A stretch of 64,000 nt of DNA from Metabacillus litoralis (GTDB lineage: Bacteria > Bacillota > Bacilli > Bacillales > Bacillaceae). The stretch is taken from contig NZ_VOQF01000008.1 in assembly GCF_007994985.1 (NCBI RefSeq), positions 124,001 through 188,000 on the forward strand, given 5' to 3'. The translations under genes were made by a program, and so were the position numbers. The notes under the pieces are model-generated. The model saw only the letters and a program-made list of their open reading frames with translations. It searched no databases and was not told the origin of the DNA. This document shows, one piece after another, positions 25,867-34,797 of this stretch (position 1 is its first letter; each line of letters opens with the position of its first letter).

Positions 25867-26849
25867 TATTTATCTGCAGGATAATGTAATCCAATTTGCT
25901 TACGAGTTGTTTCTAGGATGGTTGCTGTAATAAGTGTGTTTTGATGCGAGTTTTGTTTTGATTGCAGTTTTTTAGCTTTAATAAGCTCTATAAATTCTTG
26001 TGCTTCATAATACATGCTTTCAGAGTCTTGATCTCTTGAGATATCTTCAACTGTTCCATCTTTATAATGAATTTTCACACTTTCAGGAGTATGTATTTTA
26101 TCAATTATGATACTTCCATCTTCGCCTTGAATTTCAGACGGAACAAATGAATTTGTAATTTTTGAATACATAATAACTGCATCCATTTCTTCATAAGTAA
26201 GTAGAATACTACCTTCACCATCAACACCTGATTCAAGCATATAGCTTGATGCCTGAATTTTCTTTGGTTCGCCAAACAATGTAACTGCTGGGTATACACA
26301 GTATATGCCGATATCCATTAATGATCCGTTTGAAAACTCTGGTTTAAAAGCATTCAATACAGTTCCTTGCTTATATTTATCATAGCGAGAAGAATATTGA
26401 CAATAGCTTGCAAAGTAGCGTCTTACCTTCCCTATTTTATGAAGATTTTCTTGAATTGCTAGGAAATTGGGTAATAGCGTAGACTTAATCGCTTCCATTA
26501 ACACAACTGAATTTTCCTCAGCTACCTTAACCAATTCTTTTACTTCTTTTGTATTAGAAGCAATTGGTTTTTCACAAATCACATGCTTACCATTTTTCAT
26601 GCATAAAATTGCTTGTGAAGCATGAAGTGAATTTGGGCTTGCAAGATAAACAGCATCATATTCATTACTTTTAACAAACTCATCTAAATCTGTATATGTA
26701 TGTTGTACATCATATTTATTTGCAAACTCTTCTGCTTTATCACTAGTTCTTGAATAAACAGCAGTAAGTTCAAAGTCTTCAACCTTACCTGCTGCACTTA
26801 AGAAACTCTCTGTAATCCAGTTCGTCCCAATCACACCAAAACGGACCAT
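25866..26849 (-). CDS. Gfo/Idh/MocA family oxidoreductase
   Basis: A 327-residue NAD(P)-dependent dehydrogenase. An N-terminal Rossmann motif (FGVIGTNWITESFL) is followed by the family's CEKPIA motif near residue 94, whose lysine contacts cofactor and substrate. The C-terminal half is the sheet domain (NGSLMDIGIYCVYPA). It resembles B. subtilis YulF. The substrate, a sugar or cyclitol, is not evident. It is convergent with katX. Confidence 0.88.
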   Translation of the reverse strand: MVRFGVIGTNWITESFLSAAGKVEDFELTAVYSRTSDKAEEFANKYDVQHTYTDLDEFVKSNEYDAVYLASPNSLHASQAILCMKNGKHVICEKPIASNTKEVKELVKVAEENSVVLMEAIKSTLLPNFLAIQENLHKIGKVRRYFASYCQYSSRYDKYKQGTVLNAFKPEFSNGSLMDIGIYCVYPAVTLFGEPKKIQASSYMLESGVDGEGSILLTYEEMDAVIMYSKITNSFVPSEIQGEDGSIIIDKIHTPESVKIHYKDGTVEDISRDQDSESMYYEAQEFIELIKAKKLQSKQNSHQNTLITATILETTRKQIGLHYPADK

Positions 26850-27050
26850 AAATTAACCCTCCTACTTAGTACTTGTTTCTTAGCAAGTATATCTTTTTTT
26901 TATTGAAATCAAAAGTCATCAACAAAATTCATCAAAACATTAATTCATTTTTCTCAATAATTTTTTAAAAATATGTCATAATAGATAATTAAGTTCTTCA
27001 TTTCTTACATACATAAAACAATTCAAATGAAATATAAAGGAGAAACTAAA

Positions 27051-27908
27051 ATGAAAAAATTAATCGCCATTGATCTTGACGGAACCCTTTTATCTTCAAA
27101 CATTGATATTTCAAAGGAAAATATTGAGGCAATACAAGCGGCACAAGAAGCTGGTCATATCGTGATGATTTGCTCAGGACGTGCTCCTGAAGATATTAAA
27201 ACAGTGATTGGTCAAACTCCACTGCAGTGCCCAGTTGGTGGAAGCAACGGGACAATGGTCATTGCAGATGGAAAGTTATTAAGTGAAGTTTCAATCAACA
27301 AAGAAACTTCAAAGCATGTTGCAACGACGTTAAATGAAAATAAATTCCCTTTTAAAGTATATACAAGTAAAGGTATATATGTTGCTTCAACTTGGTCTGA
27401 ACGTATGTTAGTTTTCTTAGAAAAAAATCCTGATATCGCATCAGGATTAACAGAAAAAGAATATAAATTTATGACGGAGCAACCGAAAGAAACTGACACT
27501 ATTAAGATATTTACCACAATAGATGATGTACTTAACAACCAGGATCTATCTATCCAAAAATTCTTTGTTCCTACACTTTCAGGAAAAGATGAATTAATCG
27601 CAACACTACAGACTATTGAGAATATCTCGATCACAACTTCTGGTCCATTCAATATTGAAATTATGGATACAAATGGACATAAAGGAAACGGTGTTAAAGT
27701 AATGGCTGAATACTTCAACATCCCGATTGAACATACAGTTGCGATTGGAGATAACTTTAATGATGTACCAATGCTTGAGGTTGCAGGTCTTTCTGTTGCT
27801 ATGGGGAATGCAGATCCAACAGTAAAGGAAATGGCTGATGTTGTCACATTAACAAATAATGAGAATGGTGTTGCACACGCTATTAACAAATATGTTCTAG
27901 CTCAGTAA
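27051..27908 (+). CDS. Cof-type HAD-IIB phosphatase
   Basis: A 285-residue HAD phosphatase with DLDGTLL (residues 7-13), CSGRAP, and the C-terminal signatures GNGVKVMAEYFNI and IGDNFNDVPMLEVAG that define the Cof/HAD-IIB group. These enzymes dephosphorylate sugar phosphates, FMN or related metabolites. The ATG at 27051 follows AAAGGAG; an earlier in-frame ATG overlaps that site and is not used. Confidence 0.9.
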   Translation: MKKLIAIDLDGTLLSSNIDISKENIEAIQAAQEAGHIVMICSGRAPEDIKTVIGQTPLQCPVGGSNGTMVIADGKLLSEVSINKETSKHVATTLNENKFPFKVYTSKGIYVASTWSERMLVFLEKNPDIASGLTEKEYKFMTEQPKETDTIKIFTTIDDVLNNQDLSIQKFFVPTLSGKDELIATLQTIENISITTSGPFNIEIMDTNGHKGNGVKVMAEYFNIPIEHTVAIGDNFNDVPMLEVAGLSVAMGNADPTVKEMADVVTLTNNENGVAHAINKYVLAQ

Positions 27909-27916
27909 TGATTTAG

Positions 27917-27991
27917 CAAAAAAAAACGACCTTGAAGTAATTAGAATCCCGTTTATAGGATTCTGACTACTCTACGCAGGTCGTTTTTTTG
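27917..27991. terminator. branched bidirectional terminator
   Basis: Outer arms AAAAAAACGACCT and AGGTCGTTTTTTT enclose an inner hairpin AGAATCC/GGATTCT. It overlaps the last codons of the convergent diguanylate cyclase gene, so the cyclase C terminus is encoded within the stem. Confidence 0.8.
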
Positions 27992-29063
27992 TTGCTATAG
28001 ACACTTTATTTCTTCCACTATTCTTTGATAAATATAATGCTTCATCCGCAAACTCCACTAATTCATTTCCATTTGTTGATATCGATGGAAAATGGGAAAT
28101 ACCAATCGAGATTGTTACAAATATCACTTTTCCATTAGTAAGTTTAAAAGGATGTAATTCAACTGCTCTACGAATTCGTTCAGCAATTTCTTCTGCTTTC
28201 GTTAATGGACTATTAGGCAGGATAATACTGAATTCCTCACCGCCTTTACGATAACAGCTGTCTATTGGTCTTACAAGACTTACCATAATATTGCTAATTT
28301 GCTTTAATACTTCATCCCCTTCGTTATGACCATATGTATCATTTACCTTCTTAAAGTGGTCAATATCTAAGTATAAAAGTGAATGTTCCTTTACATGTTC
28401 ATCTTCAATTATTGACATTAGCTTCTCATTAAAATAGCGAACATTCCTTAAACCAGTTAAAAAATCCTTTGTCGATTGTGCCTTATAATGTTGAAATAAC
28501 TTGTGAGTTTTCCGTAAATGTTCAGAAAAATAATACCCTATCAAACCACCAACAATAGAAAGTATCCAAAAAATTGGTACCAAAGTTTTTAACACATTCC
28601 ACTCAGGTACTAAATAACTGATAACAAAGGAAAAGATAGTATTTGCATAAAAAAGCATCCAAAAAACCTTATACACTCTTTTCATCTTATGATTTCTAAT
28701 AAAATAGAATCCTATAGTTACAACTACTACATATAAAAGTGCAACAATAGAAGATAAGTTAAAACCAATAAAAAAACGCGCAATAATAATAACAATTGCA
28801 CTAATAATAGCGGGAATGGTGCCACTGTAAATCATGGAAAGTAAAATGGGAACATGTCGCAAATCGACAATTGTATCTGATGTTACTTGAATAGAAAATT
28901 GCATTAGTATAACACCTAATATTCCGCTTGCCACTCCCCCAACTATTTTTCTTGTAAAGGGTGTTAAATTTCGAAATATTTTCCTATCAATCAACTGACT
29001 ATAAACAAAAATGAGTGCTACTAGGATATTAATATTAATGAATAAATCTCGAACAATATGCAT
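27972..29063 (-). CDS. dgcK: membrane diguanylate cyclase (5TMR-LYT plus GGDEF), DgcK-like
   Basis: A 363-residue protein with five to six N-terminal membrane helices of the 5TM-LYT type (LRHVPILLSMIYSGTIPAII) and a C-terminal GGDEF domain starting near DFLTGLRNVRYF. The active-site signature reads GGEEF, which is catalytically competent, and DIDHFKKVNDTYGH is intact. It makes cyclic di-GMP, which lowers motility in Bacillus. Size and layout match B. subtilis DgcK (YhcK). It is monocistronic. Confidence 0.88.
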   Translation of the reverse strand: MHIVRDLFININILVALIFVYSQLIDRKIFRNLTPFTRKIVGGVASGILGVILMQFSIQVTSDTIVDLRHVPILLSMIYSGTIPAIISAIVIIIARFFIGFNLSSIVALLYVVVVTIGFYFIRNHKMKRVYKVFWMLFYANTIFSFVISYLVPEWNVLKTLVPIFWILSIVGGLIGYYFSEHLRKTHKLFQHYKAQSTKDFLTGLRNVRYFNEKLMSIIEDEHVKEHSLLYLDIDHFKKVNDTYGHNEGDEVLKQISNIMVSLVRPIDSCYRKGGEEFSIILPNSPLTKAEEIAERIRRAVELHPFKLTNGKVIFVTISIGISHFPSISTNGNELVEFADEALYLSKNSGRNKVSIATKKRPA

Positions 29064-29216
29064 TTGACTTCATCCTAATTTATGAAATTTTATAGTACTA
29101 TTTTATCATGATATATATGCCATTTTATAGATGATTATGTAGAAAATAGGACATTTTCATTACAATGAAGTTTTAAAATTTTCACTAATGATTGTCGTGA
29201 AATGGTTAGTTAAACT

Positions 29217-29264
29217 AAAAAAACAAAGAGACACGCGCTATAATTGCAACGCGTATCTCTTTGA
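29217..29264 (-). terminator. terminator of the CotF-like gene
   Basis: CAAAGAGACACGCG and CGCGTATCTCTTTG arms (one mismatch), with an A-run on the left giving a T-run on the minus strand. Confidence 0.85.
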
Positions 29265-29267
29265 CCT

Positions 29268-29777
29268 TTATTCATTTAGAATATGAAGGTAATGCTGTAG
29301 TGTCTTTAATTGTTCCTTTTCTGTTGCTTTTGGTGTATAGTCACTGTTAGTCTGCAAAACGATGTTATTATATAACCCTTGAAGCTTAACTTGCTGATCA
29401 GCCATTTTAAAATGCACATGCTTTGTATTGGCATCCTTCATCCTAAGTGCAGAGGTAAAGTTATTACTAGCCATTGACATGGAGGTTGATCTTGCTTCTA
29501 AGGCTATATGTTTCTCTTGTTCTGTTAAGTTATGATAAACAAACTTTTCTTGATTAATAGGAATTTGCGCCAAATGAACAGGACCATGCTGTTGTGGATC
29601 AATAAGAGCCAACATTACTCGTACATGATCTCTCATTATAGTAATTGAAGTATAAAGAAGCTGTTTTAATGCAGGATTTTGTATGACTAAATAATCTCTT
29701 TTCCATTTATTTATTATTCCTTCATGTGCTGCAAGATGTTCTGCCATTAAACCCAAATCTGAAGCTGGTAACCTCAA
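29268..29777 (-). CDS. CotF-like spore coat/ferritin-like protein
   Basis: A 169-residue helical protein. LPASDLGLMAEHLAAHEGII, then LLYTSITIMRDHVRVMLAL, resembles the CotF/YhcQ-type spore coat family, whose members are four-helix bundles. The TTG at 29777 is preferred because AGGAGAGG lies seven bases upstream and the protein then begins MRLPASDLG; in-frame ATG (29795) and GTG (29843) codons further up have poor sites. Function outside the spore coat is unknown. Confidence 0.65.
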   Translation of the reverse strand: MRLPASDLGLMAEHLAAHEGIINKWKRDYLVIQNPALKQLLYTSITIMRDHVRVMLALIDPQQHGPVHLAQIPINQEKFVYHNLTEQEKHIALEARSTSMSMASNNFTSALRMKDANTKHVHFKMADQQVKLQGLYNNIVLQTNSDYTPKATEKEQLKTLQHYLHILNE

Positions 29778-29885
29778 ACCATATCCTCTCCTCATAATCA
29801 CATTTTCTAGATTATATGAGAAATAAGTTTGCTTTAAGAACACGGTTAGTTACTAAATAAGATTTTTCAATAGTGATCATTTCAA

Positions 29886-29942
29886 ATAAAAAAAACTAAG
29901 TTACAATTAACCTGATAATTCAAAGGTTCATTCACTTAGTCA
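29886..29942 (-). terminator. terminator of the PCYCGC lipoprotein gene
   Basis: ACTAAGT and ACTTAGT arms with an inner AACC/GGTT pairing and an A-run on the left. Confidence 0.6.
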
Positions 29943-29964
29943 TTTATTCATCATTTAATTTTTT

Positions 29965-30456
29965 CTAGACTTCTGGAGTAGGAGTTGGTGTTGAATATCC
30001 TTCTTTATACATCTCATCAATTTTCGAACGAATATCTTTCACTGATTTTCCTTCTTGAAAATCAACAATAGATTGAGCAGCAATTTCTAAACAAACTCCA
30101 CATTTTGTTCCATGATCATCCCAAATAATACTTCCGTCTTTTTTATTTTCAAACACAAAACAATCATAGCTACTTTTATGATTTGCGCTCTCACCACAGC
30201 CACAATAACAAGGGATTTTTTCTAAAAGATCTTTATGCTGAGAAGCTGCTTGATAAATAACTTGCATATTTTCAGGTTTGTCATTTAAAAAAGTTGGTAA
30301 AATATCTATTCCAGTCGTTTCTTCTCTAATATCATTTATCACATGCTCATGATGTTCAGCTTGCTCACTAGTATCATTAGAACCACTAGTATTTGAACAG
30401 CCACTCACAATAGCAACAGCTGTAAACACGACGATTACTTTTTTCTTGTAATTCAC
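29965..30456 (-). CDS. PCYCGC-motif lipoprotein
   Basis: A 163-residue secreted lipoprotein with a lipobox signal (FTAVAIVSGC). The mature part carries PCYCGCG near residue 83 and a second pair C-x-x-C (CGVC) further on, plus a single Cys in YDCFVF. The family is named for the PCYCGC motif; cysteines could bind a metal or cluster, but no function is proven. The GTG at 30456 follows GAGGTG by six bases; an earlier in-frame GTG overlaps that site. Confidence 0.85.
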   Translation of the reverse strand: MNYKKKVIVVFTAVAIVSGCSNTSGSNDTSEQAEHHEHVINDIREETTGIDILPTFLNDKPENMQVIYQAASQHKDLLEKIPCYCGCGESANHKSSYDCFVFENKKDGSIIWDDHGTKCGVCLEIAAQSIVDFQEGKSVKDIRSKIDEMYKEGYSTPTPTPEV

Positions 30457-30535
30457 ATCATTCACCTCACTATAAGTATTCTAAGCTCTACACTCCACTA
30501 CTACAATACATGTAACATAATTGCCATAATAAAAC

Positions 30536-30598
30536 AGGGATATCTCAACAGTCTCAATTGGGGTCTGACCCCAATTGAGATATGTGTGAGATATCCCT
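30536..30598. repeat. nested perfect inverted repeat
   Basis: The outer arms AGGGATATCTCA and TGAGATATCCCT enclose a second perfect palindrome TCAATTGGGGTC-T-GACCCCAATTGA. This 63-base structure lies between wrbA and the PCYCGC gene and could terminate wrbA transcripts, though T-runs are short. Confidence 0.65.
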
Positions 30599-30639
30599 AT
30601 TATAAGTATTAAATTGGTAATCTTTTAGAGTAAGTATAT

Positions 30640-31239
30640 TTATTTTAGTTTTGCTGCAATTGTTATTGTTCGTTTGGCTTGATGTTTTACTGCAGCTTGA
30701 ACATCTTCAACCATTTCTCCGTCTTGATTAACTGACACGCTTGTACCGTAAGGATTTCCACCTGCAGCAAATGTAACTGGATCTGTGTATCCAGGTGCTG
30801 CAACAATAGCTCCCCAATGATACATTGTTGTATAAAGTGCTAATAAAGTCGACTCTTGACCACCATGTGGGTTTTGTGCTGAAGTCATGGCACTTACTGT
30901 CTTATTAACAAGTTTTCCATTAAACCATAACCCACCGGTAGTATCTAAGAAGGCTTTCATTTGTGATGGCATATTACCAAACCTAGTTGGTACACTGAAA
31001 ATAATTGCATCTGCCCATTCAAGATCATCTAAAGTAACCTCAGGCACATCCTTTGTTGCCTCATAATGTGCTTTCCATGCAGGATTAGATTCAATAGCTT
31101 CTTGAGGTGCTGTTTCTGGTACCTTTAACAACTTCACATCCGCACCAGCTTCTTTTCCACCAGCCTCTGCCCATTGAGCTAGCTGATAATTAGTACCTGT
31201 GGAGCTATAATAAATAACGGCTAATTTAACATTCTTCAT
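30640..31239 (-). CDS. wrbA: NAD(P)H:quinone oxidoreductase WrbA
   Basis: A 199-residue flavodoxin-like enzyme: VIYYSSTGTNYQLAQWA binds the FMN phosphate, SVPTRFGNMPSQMKAFLD and TSAQNPHGGQESTLL are characteristic WrbA loops, and MYHWGAIVAAPGYTDP follows. It reduces quinones by two electrons, avoiding semiquinone radicals. It is divergent from a MarR gene, with a 16-base palindrome between them. RBS AAAGGAG precedes the ATG. Confidence 0.93.
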   Translation of the reverse strand: MKNVKLAVIYYSSTGTNYQLAQWAEAGGKEAGADVKLLKVPETAPQEAIESNPAWKAHYEATKDVPEVTLDDLEWADAIIFSVPTRFGNMPSQMKAFLDTTGGLWFNGKLVNKTVSAMTSAQNPHGGQESTLLALYTTMYHWGAIVAAPGYTDPVTFAAGGNPYGTSVSVNQDGEMVEDVQAAVKHQAKRTITIAAKLK

Positions 31240-31300
31240 GAATTTATATCTCCTTTTTTAAAAGTTTTCATTCCTTCACTACTATTTAATCTTTACCCGT

Positions 31301-31316
31301 TTTAACTAGTGTTAAA
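31301..31316. promoter_or_regulatory. palindrome in the wrbA-marR divergent region
   Basis: TTTAACTAGTGTTAAA has perfect six-base arms around TAGT. It lies 62 bases before the wrbA start and may be a binding site of the adjacent MarR regulator. Confidence 0.4.
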
Positions 31317-31486
31317 TCATGCATCTCATTTTTAAATTATAGTAATTCAAATCTTATTGTTAATCTTTTTGGAAAATAGATATAATGAATATAATTGAAT
31401 GTAAAAAATTCTTTACCATAAACCTACAATTAGTTATATTAAGCTGATGTTTAAATAAAATTCCTTATAATAAACGGAGGGATATA

Positions 31487-31912
31487 ATGAAACTCTCTAT
31501 GGACGATTATATAAGTATATTCATTCATAAAACGGATCTTACTTTAACAAGTTATGTAAAAAATAAATTAGCTCCTTTTAATCTTGCTCCAGAACAAAAT
31601 TTGATTATGATGCTTCTTTGGGAAAAGGATGGAATGACTCAAAACGAAGTAGCTGAGATGCTTGTTAAGGATAAAACGAACATTGCTCGAATGGTCTCTA
31701 ATTTAGAAAATAAGGGATTTATAAAAAGAATTATTAGCCTAAGTGACCGCCGCTCTTTACAGTTACACCTAACTGATAAAGGAAAAGAGCTCGGAGCTAC
31801 TATAACGCCCATTACTGAGGATTTTAATAAATTGGTATGCCAAGGTATCTCTAAAGAGGAAATATGTGAATTAAAAAGAATTTTAACTAAAATGCGTGAT
31901 AATGTATTATAA
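31487..31912 (+). CDS. MarR family transcriptional regulator
   Basis: A 141-residue winged-helix regulator: MTQNEVAEMLVKDKTNIARM forms the recognition helix region, and IIKRIISLSDRRSLQLHLTD-like residues form the wing (here FIKRIISLSDRRS). MarR proteins usually repress nearby detoxification genes and release DNA upon binding phenolics, quinones or after Cys oxidation. It lies between wrbA (divergent) and azoR (downstream), and palindromes are present on both sides. GGAGGG precedes the ATG. Confidence 0.9.
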   Translation: MKLSMDDYISIFIHKTDLTLTSYVKNKLAPFNLAPEQNLIMMLLWEKDGMTQNEVAEMLVKDKTNIARMVSNLENKGFIKRIISLSDRRSLQLHLTDKGKELGATITPITEDFNKLVCQGISKEEICELKRILTKMRDNVL

Positions 31913-31932
31913 ATTTTACATTATCAATACTT

Positions 31933-32016
31933 ATTAGTTGCTACAACAACTAATAGATGCTAAGATAAACAATGTTCAAATTTCAACTAAGCACAAAGGT
32001 TGCTATAGCAACCTTT
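31933..32016 (+). promoter_or_regulatory. two palindromic operator-like sites upstream of azoR
   Basis: ATTAGTTG-CTACAA-CAACTAAT at 31933-31954 and AAAGGTTGCTATAGCAACCT (perfect palindrome, 31995-32016) share the core GTTGCTAYARCAAC. They lie within 120 bases before azoR and after the MarR gene. Related palindromes occur at 36327 and 38121. The second may also be a weak terminator for marR. Confidence 0.55.
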
Positions 32017-32047
32017 TAAAACACAAAATATATGGAGGTATTTTTAA

Positions 32048-32674
32048 ATGGCAAATGTTTTATTTATAAAAGCAAACTCTAGACCAATTGAACAGGCTAT
32101 TAGTGTTCAACTTTATCAGGCATTTTTAGACAGTTACAAGGAATCCAATCCAAATGATCAAATAACTGAACTAGATTTATTTAAAGAAAACTTACCTTAT
32201 TTTAGCACTGATATGATTAACGGTATGTTCAAACTAGGTAAAGGTCTTGAATTAACATCTGACGAAAAGAAAGCAACAGACTTAGTGAACAAATACCTTG
32301 AGCAGTTCCTAGCAGTAGATAAAGTAGTATTTGCATTCCCATTATGGAATTTCTCTGTTCCTGCTGTTTTACACACTTACTTAGATTATCTAGGTCAAGC
32401 AGGAAAAACTTTCCGTTATACTGCTGAAGGCCCAATTGGTCTTCAAGGTGACAAAAAAGTTGCTTTGTTAAACGCAAGAGGTGGAGTTTATTCTGAAGGT
32501 CCTGCACAAGCAGCTGAGATGTCAGTAAACTACGTGAAAACAGTTTTGAATTTCTGGGGTGTGACTGATACAACAGAAGTTATTATTGAAGGTCATAATC
32601 AATATCCTGATCGTGCAAAAGATATTATTGAAGAAGGCTTAAGAAAAGCAGCTACAGCGGCAAGCACTTTCTAA
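32048..32674 (+). CDS. azoR: FMN-dependent NADH-azoreductase
   Basis: A 208-residue flavodoxin-fold quinone/azo reductase. VLFIKANSRP begins the FMN-binding loop, FAFPLWNFSVPAVLHTYLDY is the flavin-contacting region, and ARGGVYSEGPAQAAEM is a typical AzoR loop. These enzymes reduce quinones and azo dyes using NADH and defend against electrophiles. GGAGG precedes the ATG. The MarR gene upstream and intervening palindromes suggest repression by MarR. Confidence 0.92.
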   Translation: MANVLFIKANSRPIEQAISVQLYQAFLDSYKESNPNDQITELDLFKENLPYFSTDMINGMFKLGKGLELTSDEKKATDLVNKYLEQFLAVDKVVFAFPLWNFSVPAVLHTYLDYLGQAGKTFRYTAEGPIGLQGDKKVALLNARGGVYSEGPAQAAEMSVNYVKTVLNFWGVTDTTEVIIEGHNQYPDRAKDIIEEGLRKAATAASTF

Positions 32675-32781
32675 GTTAGCTCTTTTATATTGAAGGATGT
32701 TTCTTTTATGCCACTTAGTTTATGAAAATAGCCTTCTTAAAAGATAGTTGTTTTAGAAGATTTTAAAGATATCTAATTAAG

Positions 32782-32910
32782 GTTGATTGGAGCGAAAGGT
32801 GCGAGACTCCTGCGGGTGCAGCGGGACAGGTGAGATCCCACAGGCGCTAAGCGCCGAGGAAGCTCACCGCCCGCCCCGCGGAAAGCGAGCAACCTGTAGC
32901 GGAAATCAAC
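32782..32910. repeat. GC-rich palindromic intergenic repeat, copy 2, inside MITE-like sequence
   Basis: Begins GTTGATTGGAGCGAAAGG and ends GCGGAAATCAAC, matching the element at 22254-22380. To its left (32720-32775) and right (AAAGCAACAAAGTTTACAAA at 32937-32956) lie pieces resembling the MITE-like family, so the GC element appears to occupy the middle of a MITE-like copy. Non-coding. Confidence 0.7.
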
Positions 32911-32958
32911 TATCGCGATACTTGTTATAAAGCAACAAAGTTTACAAAGAAATATATT

Positions 32959-32994
32959 TAAAACGCTGTTGAATTCAAAATCAACAGCGTTTTA
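32959..32994 (+). terminator. terminator downstream of azoR
   Basis: AACGCTGTTGA and TCAACAGCGTT arms, A-rich left and T-rich right. It follows the composite repeat, so azoR transcripts may run through it. Nothing recognisable is seen in 32995-33169. Confidence 0.65.
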
Positions 32995-33169
32995 GTGTAT
33001 GGTTATTTATGTGAATTCTTTTATTAGCAAGACCATACGTTTGGGTTTATCTACCTCTAAAAACCATAATTCCTTATGAATTCGTATGCGATTAATTTAC
33101 AAACCATCAAAACGTACCTTTACTTTTTATCTTAGCTCTCTCTTCTCATTAAGAAAATAACTTTAGTTA

Positions 33170-33718
33170 CTAATTTTCCACTCTATTACTTATCCCATTT
33201 TGAAGATAAATCATTTCCTCAACCAATCTATCTATTCGGTTTTTTATATCCATATTCGTAATTTCATTATCTTTACTAAAATCATTGTTATGGACAAAAA
33301 CATTTCCTACTGGAACAACGCCTTTTAAATAATTTATAATTGGTCTCAATTGATATTCTGTTACAAGAAAATGTTTTTCAGTTCCTCCTGTTGTGACAAT
33401 TCCTGTTACTTTAGACTTTAAAGCATCAATCGGAAGATGATCAAACACATTTTTTAGCACACCTGGAATGGAGGCCTGATATATTGGTGTTCCAATCAAA
33501 AGAAAATCCGCTGAGAGAATGGCAGTAACTACTTTTTGCGTATCATTGTTATACTCATTAAATGGTTTACCGCTAACAAACTCAACCTCGTAATCTTTTA
33601 GATCAATTAATTCTGTTATAATACTTGCATCCTTTGCTTTTGCTGTTTGTAACACCTCATGAACAGCTTTTGATGTTTTAGAGCCTATTATTGAACCAGA
33701 AATACCAACGAGCTTCAT
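33170..33718 (-). CDS. NADPH-dependent FMN reductase
   Basis: A 182-residue flavodoxin-like reductase: KLVGISGSIIGSKTSKAV (phosphate-binding loop) and GTPIYQASIPGVLKNVFDHL (flavin-site signature of the SsuE/EmoB type) are clear. It supplies reduced FMN or reduces quinones. It is the last gene of a likely sodA-fnr-FMN reductase operon, 12 bases after the reductase gene. Confidence 0.87.
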   Translation of the reverse strand: MKLVGISGSIIGSKTSKAVHEVLQTAKAKDASIITELIDLKDYEVEFVSGKPFNEYNNDTQKVVTAILSADFLLIGTPIYQASIPGVLKNVFDHLPIDALKSKVTGIVTTGGTEKHFLVTEYQLRPIINYLKGVVPVGNVFVHNNDFSKDNEITNMDIKNRIDRLVEEMIYLQNGISNRVEN

Positions 33719-33730
33719 GTTTTGTCCCCC

Positions 33731-34714
33731 CTATTTAAATACACTTGTGCTATGAAGTGGTTGAACTCTTGATGTTGGATCAATATATTTCTTTATATTA
33801 TTAATGGCAATAGGTGCTTCACCTAATCCAACTGCAATGAGTTTTACTTTTCCATCATAAGTTGCTATATCTCCAGCAGCATAGATACCCTCAATATTCG
33901 TTTCCATTTTTGGATTCACAACAATTGAATTTTTCTCCATATCTAAGCCCCAGCTTTTTATTGGGCCTAGTGAAGAGATATTCCCATAATTAACAATCAC
34001 AGAATCTACTTCTATTGTTTCTTCATTATTTTCTTTATCAACAATTACGACTTTGCTAATTTTCTCTTGATCTCCAATTAGCTCTTTAATAACATAAGGA
34101 ATCTTAATATTGATATCAGATTGATATAATTGCTCTACACTGCTTTCATGTGCCTTGAATTCTCCTCGTCGATGGCATAAAGTAACTGTCTCTGCAATTT
34201 CGTTTAACATCATTGACCAATCTAAAGCTGAATCTCCACCACCACAAACTAGAACTTTAGTATCCTTAAATTCTTGCAAATCTTTTACAGAATAGTGAAG
34301 ATTTTTCCCTTCATAAAAAGATGCAGAATCAATAGTTAATTTTCTTGGTTCAAAAGCTCCAATTCCACCAGTGATTAAAATTGCCTTTGTATAATGTTCA
34401 CCCTTATTTGTTTTTAATGTGAAAACTTCTCCATGTTTTTCAAGATCTATTACTGTTTCATTCAAACAAATCTCAGGAGAAGCATAATTAGCTTGGTTGA
34501 TTAAATTCTCGACAAAGTCTTTTCCTAATACTTTAGGAAAACCACCTATATCATATATATATTTGTCAGGATAAAGCTCTGCCACCTGTCCTCCTAATTG
34601 ACCTAAGCTATCAATTATTTTTACTGACATCTTTCTCATTCCTGCATAAAAAGCTGAAAATAATCCTGTGGGACCGCCACCTATTATCGTAATATCAACT
34701 ATTTGCTCATTCAT
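33731..34714 (-). CDS. ferredoxin--NADP+ reductase (thioredoxin-reductase-like, YumC/YcgT type)
   Basis: A 327-residue FAD/NADPH enzyme: GGGPTGLFSAFYAGMRKMSV binds FAD, CGGGDSALDWSMML binds NADPH, and GDIATYDGKVKLIAVGLGEA is the C-terminal FAD motif. The CxxC redox site of thioredoxin reductases is absent, as expected for this ferredoxin reductase group. The ATG at 34714 follows GGGGTAA; an upstream in-frame ATG lacks a site. It lies between sodA and the FMN reductase. Confidence 0.9.
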   Translation of the reverse strand: MNEQIVDITIIGGGPTGLFSAFYAGMRKMSVKIIDSLGQLGGQVAELYPDKYIYDIGGFPKVLGKDFVENLINQANYASPEICLNETVIDLEKHGEVFTLKTNKGEHYTKAILITGGIGAFEPRKLTIDSASFYEGKNLHYSVKDLQEFKDTKVLVCGGGDSALDWSMMLNEIAETVTLCHRRGEFKAHESSVEQLYQSDINIKIPYVIKELIGDQEKISKVVIVDKENNEETIEVDSVIVNYGNISSLGPIKSWGLDMEKNSIVVNPKMETNIEGIYAAGDIATYDGKVKLIAVGLGEAPIAINNIKKYIDPTSRVQPLHSTSVFK

Positions 34715-34797
34715 ATATATTACCCCTTTGTTAATTTCTACATTTAACGAAGTAATAAGGTGCCTAAATGGCACCTTATTACTTCTTAGGATAGATA

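Noticed and set aside
27212-27889. 225-codon open frame on the minus strand
   Set aside because: It lies antisense within the Cof-type phosphatase gene, which has clear HAD motifs and a proper ribosome binding site.
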